From Mya arenaria (taxonomy: Eukaryota; Mollusca; Bivalvia; Myida; Myidae), in the NCBI RefSeq assembly GCF_026914265.1, contig NC_069131.1, forward strand, positions 3,135,501 to 3,199,500: 64,000 nt of DNA, in the 5' to 3' direction. Shown here piece after piece: positions 1-11,435 of the stretch (the stretch's first letter is position 1; every line of letters starts with the position of its first letter). A program made the position numbers and the translations under genes. The notes under the pieces are model-generated. The model did no database searches, was not told the DNA's origin, and was given only the letters and a program-made list of their open reading frames with translations.

Positions 1-149
1 CCTAGAAATGTATGCTTTAAAAACAGAAACAATATACTGAGTTAACTAGTTGAATTTAAACTTAAAACTCGGCAGTGAGTGATTCTTTGTTTCGTGATTG
101 GTTGATTGACATTTATGTGATGTTATCAATGTATTATTAAAAGGTCAAA

Positions 150-215
150 ATATCAATCTTCTGCTGTATTAGTTCTTATAGTGGCCTAATGGATAAGGCG
201 TTGGTTTGCTAGTTT
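150..215 (+). repeat. Possible tRNA-derived SINE head (partial)
   Basis: GTGGCCTAATGGATAAGGCG (about 181-200) looks like the D-arm/A-box part of an arginine-type tRNA. No B box or full cloverleaf follows, so it is more likely a truncated SINE head than a tRNA gene. Confidence 0.3.
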
Positions 216-3200
216 TTTTCTTGACTTTACTGTCTTTGGTTAGCACCCCACTAAAACCAAAATGTTTTTTATGCTAAAATTGTTTGTTTTTTGTGATTCC
301 AATATCAGATGCATTATCGGGAAAACTAATTTTTGGTCCCAAATACTAGTCCACCTAAATGGCCGCAACGAGCCTTTTGACGATTTTTTTACTATGGCAG
401 ACTCATGACGTCCACCATCCCAGCAAAGGGTAGCGAACAGTCCTTGCGCAGAGAATCCATGCAGCAACATTTTTGAAATTATCTCCATTATAAATTCAAA
501 TTTCTACGAAAATAGTATTACCTACTATTAAACACATGTTTTTTTATGTCATTATGCCAAAAACATGTTCAGATATCATAAAACATTTACATGTGTCGAT
601 TGTTTATCAAGTATCCTGATATCTGTAAATCTGGGACAAATCTGATAGATTGTGTACATGTATAAAACGGTATTCGTGACCTATAATATATTTATGTAAT
701 ATAACGACTCTAATGACAAATACAATCCAGTTTAGATCACTGTCAGGTATATATTGAACCATTTTTTCATTATTATTCAATATCGATGCATACTATTACT
801 ATATATTCTATTGCCTGGTGTTAAATGGTAGAGTTGTAGCATTACAGGGATACATAAGAAATGTCAAAATAGGGCTGTTTCAAAAAAAATGGTACCAGAG
901 GCAGAAAATATACTCATTTTTTAAAGTGTTTACATCACTTCATTTAACATATCCATATGATGTACAATTATCAAAGTTTACAAAAATGCAAATGGTTCAG
1001 TAAAAACAACCAATATAAATTGTAAGCAGAACTTTTAATGAACTTAATAAAGGAAAAACATATGAATTACTAGATCAGCTAACACATCAAAATTTTGAAA
1101 ACTACTCAACATAGTAAACATAGATGGTTTTGAGTTTCATCGGCAAAGAAGTTTTACACAATTTAACACCTTCAAAACAACTGTATGTCCAATTTTGAAC
1201 TAGAAATATGTTTTTTGTTACAATATTGTGCTTTTTTCGCAATGTGTGCACACAAAAGTTTTTGCCTTGGTTAAAATAATAGCCAGATTAAAACATCAAT
1301 ATCCAAAATGTTTATTTGAAAGACAACCTTGAACTTTCTGAAAGTTTCAAAAGAGTTAATCACTGTTTAAATTTTTGATGTCACAATTTATTTACATATA
1401 TAAATTGCCAGAAACATTGCACTCCTAACAAAAAAATGATATGTAAGAAACTGCACTATTACATTTTCTTCGTTAAAAGTATGTGCATCAGTTATGATGA
1501 TCTTCCTTAAAAATCAATCATATTTGTTTAAATAGTGTTAAAACAATACATATTATTGTCTTCGCTTTGTATTCTGAAAGCAAATAAATTTTATTGGAAT
1601 TATGTGAAAAAGTATTCATTCATCGTTAATATAAGTTTCGAATTAAACAAACAAAGTGCCATCATATCATTCTGTAATGATGGTATGCATAATGAGAAAA
1701 AATCCAGAAACATTACACTCAACAACTATTGCTTCTTGAAACTTGGAGAATATCAGTCTATATTTCTTGTAAGCTTTAGCCTTTGTCCTTAACTTGCTTT
1801 ACTGTTCTTTTTTCTTTTCAGGTAACTGTTTAGCTCTTTTCTATCAAGATGTAAATCCATGGTGGAAAATGCCAGCTTCTACTTAACATCTGACACTTCT
1901 TTTCTTGGTCTTTCAAGTTCAATACTAACTCCCAGTTCTCCTTTCCTTTATAAATCACTACTTTCTCCTAGCAGCTTGGACCTTCTTCTTCAGGTGGCTT
2001 TTTATCAGGTGTCCAATAGTTTTGCCCAAGCTCTTTGACTTGGGTGTTTGCCTACATGCTCAGCTCTCTTTCTTATACTAAATCTATCTGATGCTTTAAA
2101 GACTAGACTTTTGGTTTTCATTGGAAGTCTTACAGGTGTGTTTTGGTGTCAGCTTTTTAGTCTTCTCTTCTGTTTTAGCTTTCTTACACACACTTTCTGT
2201 TTCCCTCTGCGGATTGTTGGCACTGGCTATTGCGGCCAACACGATGATTTTATAGACTGTCCGCGTTCCTCGGAGTTTGAATTTAAGGCACTCGGAGAGT
2301 GATCAGTCGACCGAAGAATAACAAACTCGGCGTTCCTCGGAGGGGTTAACTCCGCGAAACTCTGCGGACACTTGATAAGAATCTACGCTAAAGTTATTCA
2401 ATTTTATTAAAATTTTCAACCGATTACGACGGCTCCAGTAAATTGCTATTATTCTTTTTCCTCTGCCGCATGAAGTTAGCTTACCACAAGAATGCAGTCG
2501 TATTTCACTAGTTGCACATGCATGTTATAAACGTGTTTTTGCTAATGACTGATAAACACATTTCATCTAAGAAATTCTAGGTTACACATTTTCGGAAAAT
2601 CAGGAGGTCAAACACGCGTCCAAAGTTCACAGCGCATGGATTTGAAGGCCTTCTTGCCTCGTTTTCTGTGGAAAATTCCATTAATTCCGTCATAGTTATT
2701 TTTAACCACCGATAATAAATAGTATATTCTACATTGTATTGATCACGCGCTTGACGTCAGAGGTCATGGTTCAGAATCGTGTAAATAGTCGGCTGCTTTA
2801 TGATGCAATAAAATTAGTGGCAATACTTTAATGATTCAATGTTTATTATTCAAGACAATATTCAATTGGCATTTACAGACATAAATACAAATTAAACGTT
2901 GGTACATGTAAGAAACTTTTACGCTTAACAATATGCATAAGCATAAAAATTAATTACTTCTAAACAAGAATGATTTCTTGCTTATCTGATTACTCAAGAG
3001 TTCTGCCGCAGGATCATAAAAGGGGACGATTCTCAACGCTATCGTTCATATCAAACTCGGCGGTAAGCCAGCCACTCGGAGGAATTCAGGGGGATTTTAG
3101 CGAGGGCAACACAGTTTTACCCTTGGAGGAAACCCGCGATCATCGACTTGATCCATCCGAGTGAGCGAGGAAAGTGGGTCTAACTCGTTGAGTGTACTGT

Positions 3201-3827
3201 AAGTGGAGCTTTCTCCCAATATATGGCGGTGGGTGTCGTGTAAGACTAGAAATCAGTGTTATATTGTGTGCAGTCAGTCGACAATAATATCTATGGGAAA
3301 TTTATTAAGCAGTGTTTAGTGGTTTCTGACCTATACTTAACTTCCTTGTCACGAACTTATGTGACACAGGTTTTAAAATGAATATACCGTGAGTATCAAT
3401 AACACAAAAACTATTCTTAACTATACCTCTAGACAATTTCACTAAGCAGATCCAGCTACACCATTTAAACAAAATATCAATAAGTTAATTCACTTTGTTG
3501 ACAAATCAAATTTGACAGATCGATCATAATATTTTGTATTTAGTCAAATCGGCACAAACGAAAACGGTTTATTAAATTTTAATTAAAATTCATTATTTAC
3601 ACGCGTAAAACCAATCTCCCACTCAGTGATCTCCCCTGACAAACAGAATAGATCTCTGCCACCATGAACGAGAACAACTGGATTTCGGCAAAATAAATTT
3701 CATATAAACTCGTGTTTTTTTCTTCTCTAGTTTTTGGATATTTTTTTATCAACATTTAATTATTCAAGGTGCATTGATGTTGAAATACAAAAAAACAATA
3801 TCTAAACATAAGATATGGAAAGGAAGA
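216..3827. other. Left flank, no supported gene
   Basis: AT-rich sequence with only short reading frames and no recognisable domain. A patch at about 1800-2250 read on the minus strand has short lysine-rich stretches broken by stops, which could be a decayed exon or repeat. A patch at 2200-3180 is richer in GC and CpG than its surroundings and could be a promoter-proximal region of a gene outside view. I cannot support a call. Confidence 0.4.
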
Positions 3828-4122
3828 ACACTAGCGGATTTAGAGGGGGGCGCATCCGGCGCGCGCCCCCTCTAAAATCGTCAAAGTTTACTTTTTATGT
3901 CAATTTAGGAGATAAAAAATAATAAAATACGCCCATAATGCATCATTTCCAACTACAAATTGTTAATTTTTCTTGATTGCTTAACCCCCAATCCATATGC
4001 AAACAGTTTATGCCATACACTTTCGGTTCAGAGGGAGGGGTGCATGTCAAAAGGTTGCGCCCCTAAGCTACGCGCCCCTAAGCTACGCCCCCTCTAACGT
4101 TGATTCCTGGATCCGCCCCTGA
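3828..4122. repeat. Repeat A copy 1: non-autonomous DNA-transposon-like element
   Basis: About 295 bp. Its left end (CTAGCGGATTTAGAGGGG) and the complement of its right end (CAGGGGCGGATCCAGG) are imperfect inverted repeats of a style seen in hAT-like non-autonomous elements. Flanking bases are only weakly duplicated (AAGAACAC against AAGAAAAT). A second copy lies at 59370-59893. Confidence 0.6.
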
Positions 4123-5051
4123 AGAAAATTAACACCTACTGGGAGACTTACTGCCGTAAAGGCAATTTTATTACCACTGTAACACACTTAAATTTATTAG
4201 TCTACCAAATTCTAGCTCAATATGCTTTTATGCAACAACTCAATGATTTATTCTCTGAGTTTGAATTGGACTAAAAACCTAATATAAAAAATACAGTATA
4301 TGTGAACGACTTCACTGAAGGTGATATAGATGCGATAGATGTTGCAAGTTTCACGAACAAGCACACAGTGAGTGATTATTTATTGCAATATTTCACCAAA
4401 TTCTCACATATTATCAAATATTTCTTGCGTTTTTTGTCATTATATCTTAGAATTTGTGACTAAGAATTTTGCATGTAGCTTTATGTGGTACTTAGTAAAT
4501 ATTTATTTTATCAAAAACTATTGCTCACAGTGATGTTGTTGTTGTTTTTTAAATATAATAGTAACATAGTTTCCCCCATTGAAATCACATTTATAAAACT
4601 ATGTAAATCTAAAATGTCCCCCTCTCTCTCTGCCCCCCCCCCCCCTTCCCCCGATAAAATAAATCATTGTAAAGGCAGTTGAGGTGTTGGCTACATTTGC
4701 CATTCTGTATCACTAGTATTGGCAATATTACAGCTTATGGTTATGTTTCTTTAGTATTTAGGATTTCTTGTATAGTCGTTGTATATCAGTATTTGTTTTA
4801 CTTTTTGTATTTTACTTAGAAATAATTCGTCTTATGTATACGGACCTGTTTGTTGACATAAATATCAAATATCATACTGATTATTTTTTTAAACTCCATT
4901 AAAAATAACGTTATATTTGAATGCCAGGTGACCCCATATGATGTTGGTATCTTTTGAAAGGTAGTTGATGTCTGATTACCAGTATGTAACACACACAGTA
5001 TGTGCATTATACCTTAACTTATAAAGGTCTTGTACATTTCCTCTTATCGAA
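4123..5051. other. Non-coding stretch with a CT/C-rich tract
   Basis: No supported gene. Contains a pyrimidine tract at about 4618-4651 (CT repeats followed by a run of C), a likely microsatellite. Confidence 0.45.
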
Positions 5052-5182
5052 AGTTAAAGTACCCTTTTTTCATTGTTTGAAGCTTAAAATAACTTGTATA
5101 TACCCATTTTTACTAAGAAAAGTCATTTGGATATACATACAAAAATAAGCTTACACCACTTAATCATAATGGGACTTTAACT
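5052..5182. repeat. Short inverted-repeat (MITE-like) element beside the array
   Basis: Starts AGTTAAAGTACCC and ends GGGACTTTAACT, which are inverted copies apart from one extra base. 131 bp, non-coding, AT-rich inside. It lies six bases left of the retrotransposon target duplication. Confidence 0.5.
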
Positions 5183-5188
5183 GAAATC

Positions 5189-5193
5189 CTGTT
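5189..5193. repeat. Target-site duplication, left copy (CTGTT)
   Basis: The five bases CTGTT abut the first LTR base. The same five bases follow the last LTR base at 36072-36076. Ty3/gypsy integrases usually make 5 bp (sometimes 4-6 bp) duplications. Confidence 0.85.
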
Positions 5194-5413
5194 TGTTTTG
5201 TATGTTAACTGGTTTAGGTAAACAACTAACTCCAGTTAGAAGACAACATTTTATTAGTTCTTAACAGCATGGATGCTACAAGCAGAGTGAATACATGTAT
5301 GAATGGTCAAGTGTATTCTGAGCAGAGAGACTGCTATTGGCTAGTGGGCGATACACCTTTACTACAGTGGGTTGGGCTTATCAGTAATTGGCAGCTAGTC
5401 CAATTATGTAACA
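5194..5413 (-). repeat. LTR 1 (array 3' LTR), 220 bp
   Basis: In element orientation it starts TGTTACATAATTGG and ends CATACAAAACA. It contains two CCAAT-type motifs in its first half and an AATAAA polyadenylation signal (complement of 5250-5255) in its second half. It differs from the internal LTRs only at 5207-5208, where AA replaces GG on the + strand. Confidence 0.93.
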
Positions 5414-5426
5414 TCTCTCTTTCTTT
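5414..5426 (-). promoter_or_regulatory. Polypurine tract (plus-strand primer site)
   Basis: Thirteen consecutive purines in element orientation (AAAGAAAGAGAGA) sit directly against the start of the 3' LTR. This is the standard position for second-strand priming in LTR retroelements. The same tract follows each LTR at one-period intervals. Confidence 0.85.
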
Positions 5427-5672
5427 GAAGTAGGGTTCTCACAGTCAGTACTGGAGTTCACAGCTTGTAGTAATTTGCTAAGTTCCTATGTCAATAAATG
5501 CACAGCTTGACTTATCCGTTTTATGACTGCATAGTTTATATTACATGTCTTGTGGTTTTCTGCTAATGTAAGAACACTCTCTATTATATCTAAAATCTAA
5601 CAAGAATTAAACATATAAACATGAAAAAGTAGTTCCTGAAAACATTATTTACATAGTCAATACAGCATGTAT
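5427..5672 (-). other. Retrotransposon 3' untranslated region
   Basis: About 245 bp between the end of the integrase frame and the polypurine tract. It is AT-rich, has no reading frame of note and no env-like gene. The same stretch is present in every unit. Confidence 0.7.
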
Positions 5673-7012
5673 TTACAATGAAAGTTTCTGAGGCATTTTG
5701 ACATTCCGACCCGATCTCGTTGTATAATAAACCCTATCATCAGATGTCTGACAATGGCTATCTGAAATGGTCTGTGCTTGTGAGTTGACAGGTATTTCAA
5801 CTGAAGGGGAATTAAATGTTTCCTTTGTTACTTGTGGCTGTACTGTATTACCTAGAGAAGATGACTTTTCTGTAGCAGGACAAGGTATTGGGCTAGGATT
5901 TAGATCAGAGGTGGATGGATTTGACTGATAAGATTGACCATTGGTGGGAAAAGGTTTCTCATTAGTTTTTAAAAGATGTTGCCTGTTTCTTCTGTATAAT
6001 CCTTCGTTCTCTGTTTTGACAACATATGACCTATTGTTAACCCTTTTTTCTAATACAGCAGGTAACCAACGTTTTCCTTGCCTTACCCTTACACTTTCAC
6101 CTATTTCAAGAGATCTGAGTGGCTTAGCAGACTGGTCATGATAAAACTTTGACTTTTGTTTGGAAATATGCATTTTGTCTTTAACAGTCTGCATATCATG
6201 TACTCGTGGCTTAAGCTGTTTGCAGATCGTAAAACTTCTGGGATGCCGTGACGGCTGAAGTAACCTTTCAATTTATCAATCACTGTGACTGACCTTGAGT
6301 TTGGGAGCATGCTAACCTCAAAATATCTGCTGTATGCATCTACCAGCAAGACATAATCAGAATTGTTCCAGTGGAACAGATCTGTGGCACAGATTTGCCA
6401 TGGTCTATCGGGCACTTTGCTAGGTTGCAGGGGTTCCTTTTGATTTGAACACCTGTGTTCTAGGCAAATTGGGCAATTTAGCACTAGTGATTTTATCTCT
6501 GAAGACATATTTGGCCAAAACAGAACCTCGCGTGCGCGTTGTGTGCATTTCTCTACACCAAAGTGACCTTCATGAATCTTTTCCAACATTAAGGGTCTGA
6601 TTTCCTTGGGAATAAGGATTTTGTTTCCTTTCAGTATAATGCCATCAACTACTGACAATTCATCCCTAAAGTTCCAAAATTCAAGAAGCGTGCTGGGGCA
6701 TTGTGGTCTGTCATTTGACCATCCTTCAAGAATAACCTTTGCAAGTAATTGCATTTGAGAATCTGACTCTGTGGCAGTCCTTATCAGCTCCATTTTCTGA
6801 TCACTTACAGGTAAATTTGACATGACAGCGTGTACATGCACGTCTAAACCTTCTGCAATTTCTGGGTATGTGTCAGGTAAATATTTGCGAGACAGCGTGT
6901 CTGCTAGAGGAATTTGTTTACCTGGGACAAATATCAATTCTACATCGTATTTCTGCAACTGTAACAGCAAACGTTGCAAACGTGGGGTGCACAATGCAAG
7001 CCTTTTTTCCAA
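5673..7012 (-). pseudogene. Unit 1 integrase, broken into two frames with catalytic core deleted
   Basis: The upstream part (7012-6101) begins with the end of RNase H, then the integrase zinc domain (H-x3-H in HEGHFGVEK and C-x2-C in NCPIC) and the first catalytic aspartate of the core (ATDLF). At about 6221-6228 the sequence jumps from just before the expected second aspartate to the region preceding the C-terminal domain. Roughly 100 residues, including the second Asp and the Glu of the DDE triad, are missing and the frame changes. The downstream part (6194-5673, 173 aa in its longest form) is the integrase C-terminal domain (KSKFYHDQSAKPL, then VRVRQGKRWLPAVLEKR) with a polar tail. No integrase activity is expected. 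Confidence 0.9.
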
Positions 7013-9555
7013 ATTGCCAACAGTGGTTTATGATCGCTCTGACATTTGATTCGTTTACCATATACGTACTGGTGAAACCTTTTGCAACCAAAGAAAATGG
7101 CATATAGCTCTTTCGTTATCTGAGCATAGTTAACCTCTGTTTTAGTGAGAGATTTCGAAGCAAAACTGACTGGTTTCTCATCTTGCATGAGAACTGCAGC
7201 AAGGCCATATTTGGAAGCATCAACCTGTAGAGTTATTTCCTTTTTGGGGTCAAAGTAAGCTAATACAGGACCTGGACTCTGAGTTATGACATTTTTGACT
7301 TTCTGAAATGCTTCCTGTTGGGGCATATCCCATACAAATTCTACATCCTTAGAAAGTAGTTGCCTTAAGGGCAGTGTGATTTCAGAGAGTTTGGGTGCAA
7401 ACCTTTGAAGGTATGTGACCATTCCCAAAACAGTTTGTAGTTCTGATTTTGAATTTGGTGGTGGCATGTCCTGTATGGCCTTGACTTTTGCAGGATCCAT
7501 TTTTAGTCCCTCAGAGCTGAGAATGTGACCAAAGAAGGGGATTTCGCTCTTGCCTATATCGGTCTTATCTGCATTAAGTTTTATACCCATTTCACGACAT
7601 CTCGTCATGAGCATGTCAAAATTGCGGTCGTGATCTGCATGATCCTTACCAAAAACGACAATATCGTCAACTATTGTCCTAACACCTGGCAAATTTTCAA
7701 GACAATGGTCCATTTTTTCTTGGAACAAATCATTTGCGTTATTCAGGCCAAATGGTAACCGCAAGAAACGATACCTGCCAAAGGGGCTGTTGAATGTTGT
7801 CAGGTATGAAGCCTTTTCTGTGAGCTTAATTGACCAATAACCACTGCGAGCATCAAGCTTTGAGAAAATGGTTGCATTTGACAACTCTGGCAATATGTCA
7901 TCAAGCGTCTTGTTTGGATAGTGTGGTCCTTTGATTGCGTCATTGAGGTCTTTTGGATCTAAGCATATCCTTAAAGAACCGTTTGCTTTTTCTACAGTGA
8001 CCAAACTGTTTACCCAGTCTGTAGGTTCAGTGACTTTGCAAGTGACATTTAGATGTTCCATGCGATCAAGTTCTACCTTGAGTTTGTCTTTAATTGCGAC
8101 AGGGACTTTGCGAGGTGGGTGAACTACAGGTAAGACGTTTTCATGCAAGTGAATTTCACATTCACCTGGCAACTGACCAATACCTTCGAAAACGTCTGCG
8201 TATTTCGAGAGGACTTTATCCTTTGTGAGAGGTGTGTGATTTACATTATCTTTGCTTGGGGTACTAGAATTCATTGCAAGTACAAGATTTATCAGATTCA
8301 TTCTCAAACATGTCTGTAAGCCTAATATGGGGCTTGAACCTGATTTAACTATGTAAAACTCTTCATTGTAAGTTTGACCATTGTACTTACAAGGTATGGT
8401 TATGTAACCTTCCACGCATAGTGGTTTGCCATCATAAGCAGTGAGGCGTTTCTGAGCTTGTCGTAATGGACCCTTTAAGCTTAGTTTCAAGTACAGTGAC
8501 TTTGGGAGGACATTAACTTGCGCACCTGTGTCAATTTTCATGTCTATTATGGATGTGCCTACTTTTACTTTGGCAAATGCTTGGTTTGACAATGAGTCAT
8601 GTTCAATGCTATTTACAAAGAAATCATTCTGAGAGTAACAATCGAGATCAGATCTTATATCAAAATTGTTTACCTCATTGACCTTCTTGCTGTCATTGTC
8701 CTTCTTGCGACACATTTTTGCGAAGTGGTTCAGTCTATTGCAGTAAAGACACACTTTTCCCTTGGCAGGGCAGTAGTCTTTCCTTTGGTGTTTGTTACCA
8801 CAATTGTCACATATTTGAATGTTAGTCCTTGCACTTTGTCCATATTTGGAACTCCGGGCTTCACTATGTCCATATTTGGAGTTCTGGGCTTCAGGCTGTC
8901 TGTGGAACGTCTCCCTCTGTGGCGGCTTGGTCCTGCCTGGTTTCCGACTCCCGACTGCATTTACAAATTGTCCATTTGCAGTGATATCCTTCACTTGGGA
9001 CTGGCTGAGCTCATGGGTGCGAGCTAGGTCTATACACTTTGTCAGTGTGAGCTCTGATCCTTCATTGATTAGCTTTTCACGGATTTTGTTTGATTTAATC
9101 CCAAACACAATGTGATCTCGGATCATCTCGTCTTGAATCCCGACTGGGTAACCACAGTCCTTTATAAGAATTTTCAGCTGCGTGACGAACGACTCGAATG
9201 GTTCTCCATCTTCCTGTGCGCGTGACTTAAACTTGTAACGGCTGAAGATGTGATTTGACTTCGGGGCACAGTAGCTCTCAAATCCGTCATAGTAATTCTT
9301 AAGTGTCTTGTTGTCATCGTCACTTAAGTTCCATGTGGAGAAAATTTGTCTTCCTTTTTCTCCAACCCATAGCATTAAGTAATTGCACTGGGCTTCCTCA
9401 GATTTTTTGTTTAGAGGTCCTCCAAACATAAAGTTTGCGTGCTCCTTGAACTTTCTAAAAGCACTTGGCAAGTCCTTTGACTCCCAATCCATTCTAGGAT
9501 TGTTTTGTGAATCCATCTTCTTAAAATGGCATAAAACACAAAGACGATTGTCCAC
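6940..9555 (-). CDS. Unit 1 gag-protease-reverse transcriptase-RNase H polyprotein (frame ends early)
   Basis: This 871-residue frame encodes the capsid-like Gag and most of Pol of a gypsy retrotransposon. Residues 1-240 are a Gag domain. Two zinc knuckles follow: C249/C252/H256/C262 and C269/C272/H277/C282. The protease has D342-T343-G344. Reverse transcriptase spans about 500-690, with LPFGL at 600-604 and a V-D-D catalytic core at 629-631 (a gypsy variant of YxDD). RNase H has likely catalytic D779, E816 and D841. The true start may be Met14, whose following residues resemble Mag-type Gag N-termini. From about residue 857 the frame runs into about 14 unrelated residues and a stop, because one base is missing in a short C run near 6983-6987; integrase continues in another frame. 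No separate gag stop or gag-pol frameshift is seen. Confidence 0.93.
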   Translation of the reverse strand: MDNRLCVLCHFKKMDSQNNPRMDWESKDLPSAFRKFKEHANFMFGGPLNKKSEEAQCNYLMLWVGEKGRQIFSTWNLSDDDNKTLKNYYDGFESYCAPKSNHIFSRYKFKSRAQEDGEPFESFVTQLKILIKDCGYPVGIQDEMIRDHIVFGIKSNKIREKLINEGSELTLTKCIDLARTHELSQSQVKDITANGQFVNAVGSRKPGRTKPPQRETFHRQPEAQNSKYGHSEARSSKYGQSARTNIQICDNCGNKHQRKDYCPAKGKVCLYCNRLNHFAKMCRKKDNDSKKVNEVNNFDIRSDLDCYSQNDFFVNSIEHDSLSNQAFAKVKVGTSIIDMKIDTGAQVNVLPKSLYLKLSLKGPLRQAQKRLTAYDGKPLCVEGYITIPCKYNGQTYNEEFYIVKSGSSPILGLQTCLRMNLINLVLAMNSSTPSKDNVNHTPLTKDKVLSKYADVFEGIGQLPGECEIHLHENVLPVVHPPRKVPVAIKDKLKVELDRMEHLNVTCKVTEPTDWVNSLVTVEKANGSLRICLDPKDLNDAIKGPHYPNKTLDDILPELSNATIFSKLDARSGYWSIKLTEKASYLTTFNSPFGRYRFLRLPFGLNNANDLFQEKMDHCLENLPGVRTIVDDIVVFGKDHADHDRNFDMLMTRCREMGIKLNADKTDIGKSEIPFFGHILSSEGLKMDPAKVKAIQDMPPPNSKSELQTVLGMVTYLQRFAPKLSEITLPLRQLLSKDVEFVWDMPQQEAFQKVKNVITQSPGPVLAYFDPKKEITLQVDASKYGLAAVLMQDEKPVSFASKSLTKTEVNYAQITKELYAIFFGCKRFHQYVYGKRIKCQSDHKPLLAIWKKGLHCAPHVCNVCCYSCRNTM

Positions 9556-9598
9556 AGAATGTAGTGAACTTCGTTAATCCGAATTATACGTCATTGTC

Positions 9599-9616
9599 AC
9601 TTTTCTTCTGACACCA
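9599..9616 (-). promoter_or_regulatory. tRNA primer-binding site
   Basis: In element orientation TGGTGTCAGAAG begins at the first base after the 5' LTR, with no spacer. TGG complements the CCA end of a tRNA, and TGGTGTCAGAAG-type sites are common in metazoan gypsy elements. It recurs at the left edge of LTRs 2-7 and is deleted before LTR 8. The tRNA species cannot be named safely. Confidence 0.8.
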
Positions 9617-9836
9617 TGTTTTGTATGTTGGCTGGTTTAGGTAAACAACTAACTCCAGTTAGAAGACAACATTTTATTAGTTCTTAACAGCATGGATGCT
9701 ACAAGCAGAGTGAATACATGTATGAATGGTCAAGTGTATTCTGAGCAGAGAGACTGCTATTGGCTAGTGGGCGATACACCTTTACTACAGTGGGTTGGGC
9801 TTATCAGTAATTGGCAGCTAGTCCAATTATGTAACA
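9617..9836 (-). repeat. LTR 2 (shared by units 1 and 2)
   Basis: Identical to LTR 1 except for GG at the two diagnostic bases. It acts as the 5' LTR of unit 1 (primer-binding site just left of it) and the 3' LTR of unit 2 (polypurine tract just right of it). Confidence 0.93.
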
Positions 9837-10095
9837 TCTCTCTTTCTTTGAAGTAGGGTTCTCACAGTCAGTACTGGAGTTCACAGCTTGTAGTAATTTG
9901 CTAAGTTCCTATGTCAATAAATGCACAGCTTGACTTATCCGTTTTATGACTGCATAGTTTATATTACATGTCTTGTGGTTTTCTGCTAATGTAAGAACAC
10001 TCTCTATTATATCTAAAATCTAACAAGAATTAAACATATAAACATGAAAAAGTAGTTCCTGAAAACATTATTTACATAGTCAATACAGCATGTAT

Positions 10096-11435
10096 TTACA
10101 ATGAAAGTTTCTGAGGCATTTTGACATTCCGACCCGATCTCGTTGTATAATAAACCCTATCATCAGATGTCTGACAATGGCTATCTGAAATGGTCTGTGC
10201 TTGTGAGTTGACAGGTATTTCAACTGAAGGGGAATTAAATGTTTCCTTTGTTACTTGTGGCTGTACTGTATTACCTAGAGAAGATGACTTTTCTGTAGCA
10301 GGACAAGGTATTGGGCTAGGATTTAGATCAGAGGTGGATGGATTTGACTGATAAGATTGACCATTGGTGGGAAAAGGTTTCTCATTAGTTTTTAAAAGAT
10401 GTTGCCTGTTTCTTCTGTATAATCCTTCGTTCTCTGTTTTGACAACATATGACCTATTGTTAACCCTTTTTTCTAATACAGCAGGTAACCAACGTTTTCC
10501 TTGCCTTACCCTTACACTTTCACCTATTTCAAGAGATCTGAGTGGCTTAGCAGACTGGTCATGATAAAACTTTGACTTTTGTTTGGAAATATGCATTTTG
10601 TCTTTAACAGTCTGCATATCATGTACTCGTGGCTTAAGCTGTTTGCAGATCGTAAAACTTCTGGGATGCCGTGACGGCTGAAGTAACCTTTCAATTTATC
10701 AATCACTGTGACTGACCTTGAGTTTGGGAGCATGCTAACCTCAAAATATCTGCTGTATGCATCTACCAGCAAGACATAATCAGAATTGTTCCAGTGGAAC
10801 AGATCTGTGGCACAGATTTGCCATGGTCTATCGGGCACTTTGCTAGGTTGCAGGGGTTCCTTTTGATTTGAACACCTGTGTTCTAGGCAAATTGGGCAAT
10901 TTAGCACTAGTGATTTTATCTCTGAAGACATATTTGGCCAAAACAGAACCTCGCGTGCGCGTTGTGTGCATTTCTCTACACCAAAGTGACCTTCATGAAT
11001 CTTTTCCAACATTAAGGGTCTGATTTCCTTGGGAATAAGGATTTTGTTTCCTTTCAGTATAATGCCATCAACTACTGACAATTCATCCCTAAAGTTCCAA
11101 AATTCAAGAAGCGTGCTGGGGCATTGTGGTCTGTCATTTGACCATCCTTCAAGAATAACCTTTGCAAGTAATTGCATTTGAGAATCTGACTCTGTGGCAG
11201 TCCTTATCAGCTCCATTTTCTGATCACTTACAGGTAAATTTGACATGACAGCGTGTACATGCACGTCTAAACCTTCTGCAATTTCTGGGTATGTGTCAGG
11301 TAAATATTTGCGAGACAGCGTGTCTGCTAGAGGAATTTGTTTACCTGGGACAAATATCAATTCTACATCGTATTTCTGCAACTGTAACAGCAAACGTTGC
11401 AAACGTGGGGTGCACAATGCAAGCCTTTTTTCCAA
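10096..11435 (-). pseudogene. Unit 2 integrase remnant
   Basis: Same two broken frames as in unit 1 (11435-10524 and 10617-10096), with the same core deletion. Confidence 0.9.

Noticed and set aside
818..1792. Short frames in the left flank (61-85 aa)
   Set aside because: AT-rich composition, no motifs, lengths expected by chance.
5427..5672. Possible env or extra gene downstream of integrase
   Set aside because: Only about 245 bp of AT-rich sequence with no frame lies between integrase and the polypurine tract.
6981..6990. Programmed ribosomal frameshift between RNase H and integrase
   Set aside because: Gypsy frameshifts, when present, lie at gag-pol, not within pol. No slippery heptamer was recognised, and the site is a short C run consistent with a one-base loss. 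The integrase downstream is also deleted.
8599..9027. 142-aa plus-strand frame with hydrophobic stretches, repeated in every retrotransposon unit
   Set aside because: It lies wholly antisense to the Gag/protease region of the long frame. Its repeated presence follows from the array, not from coding constraint.
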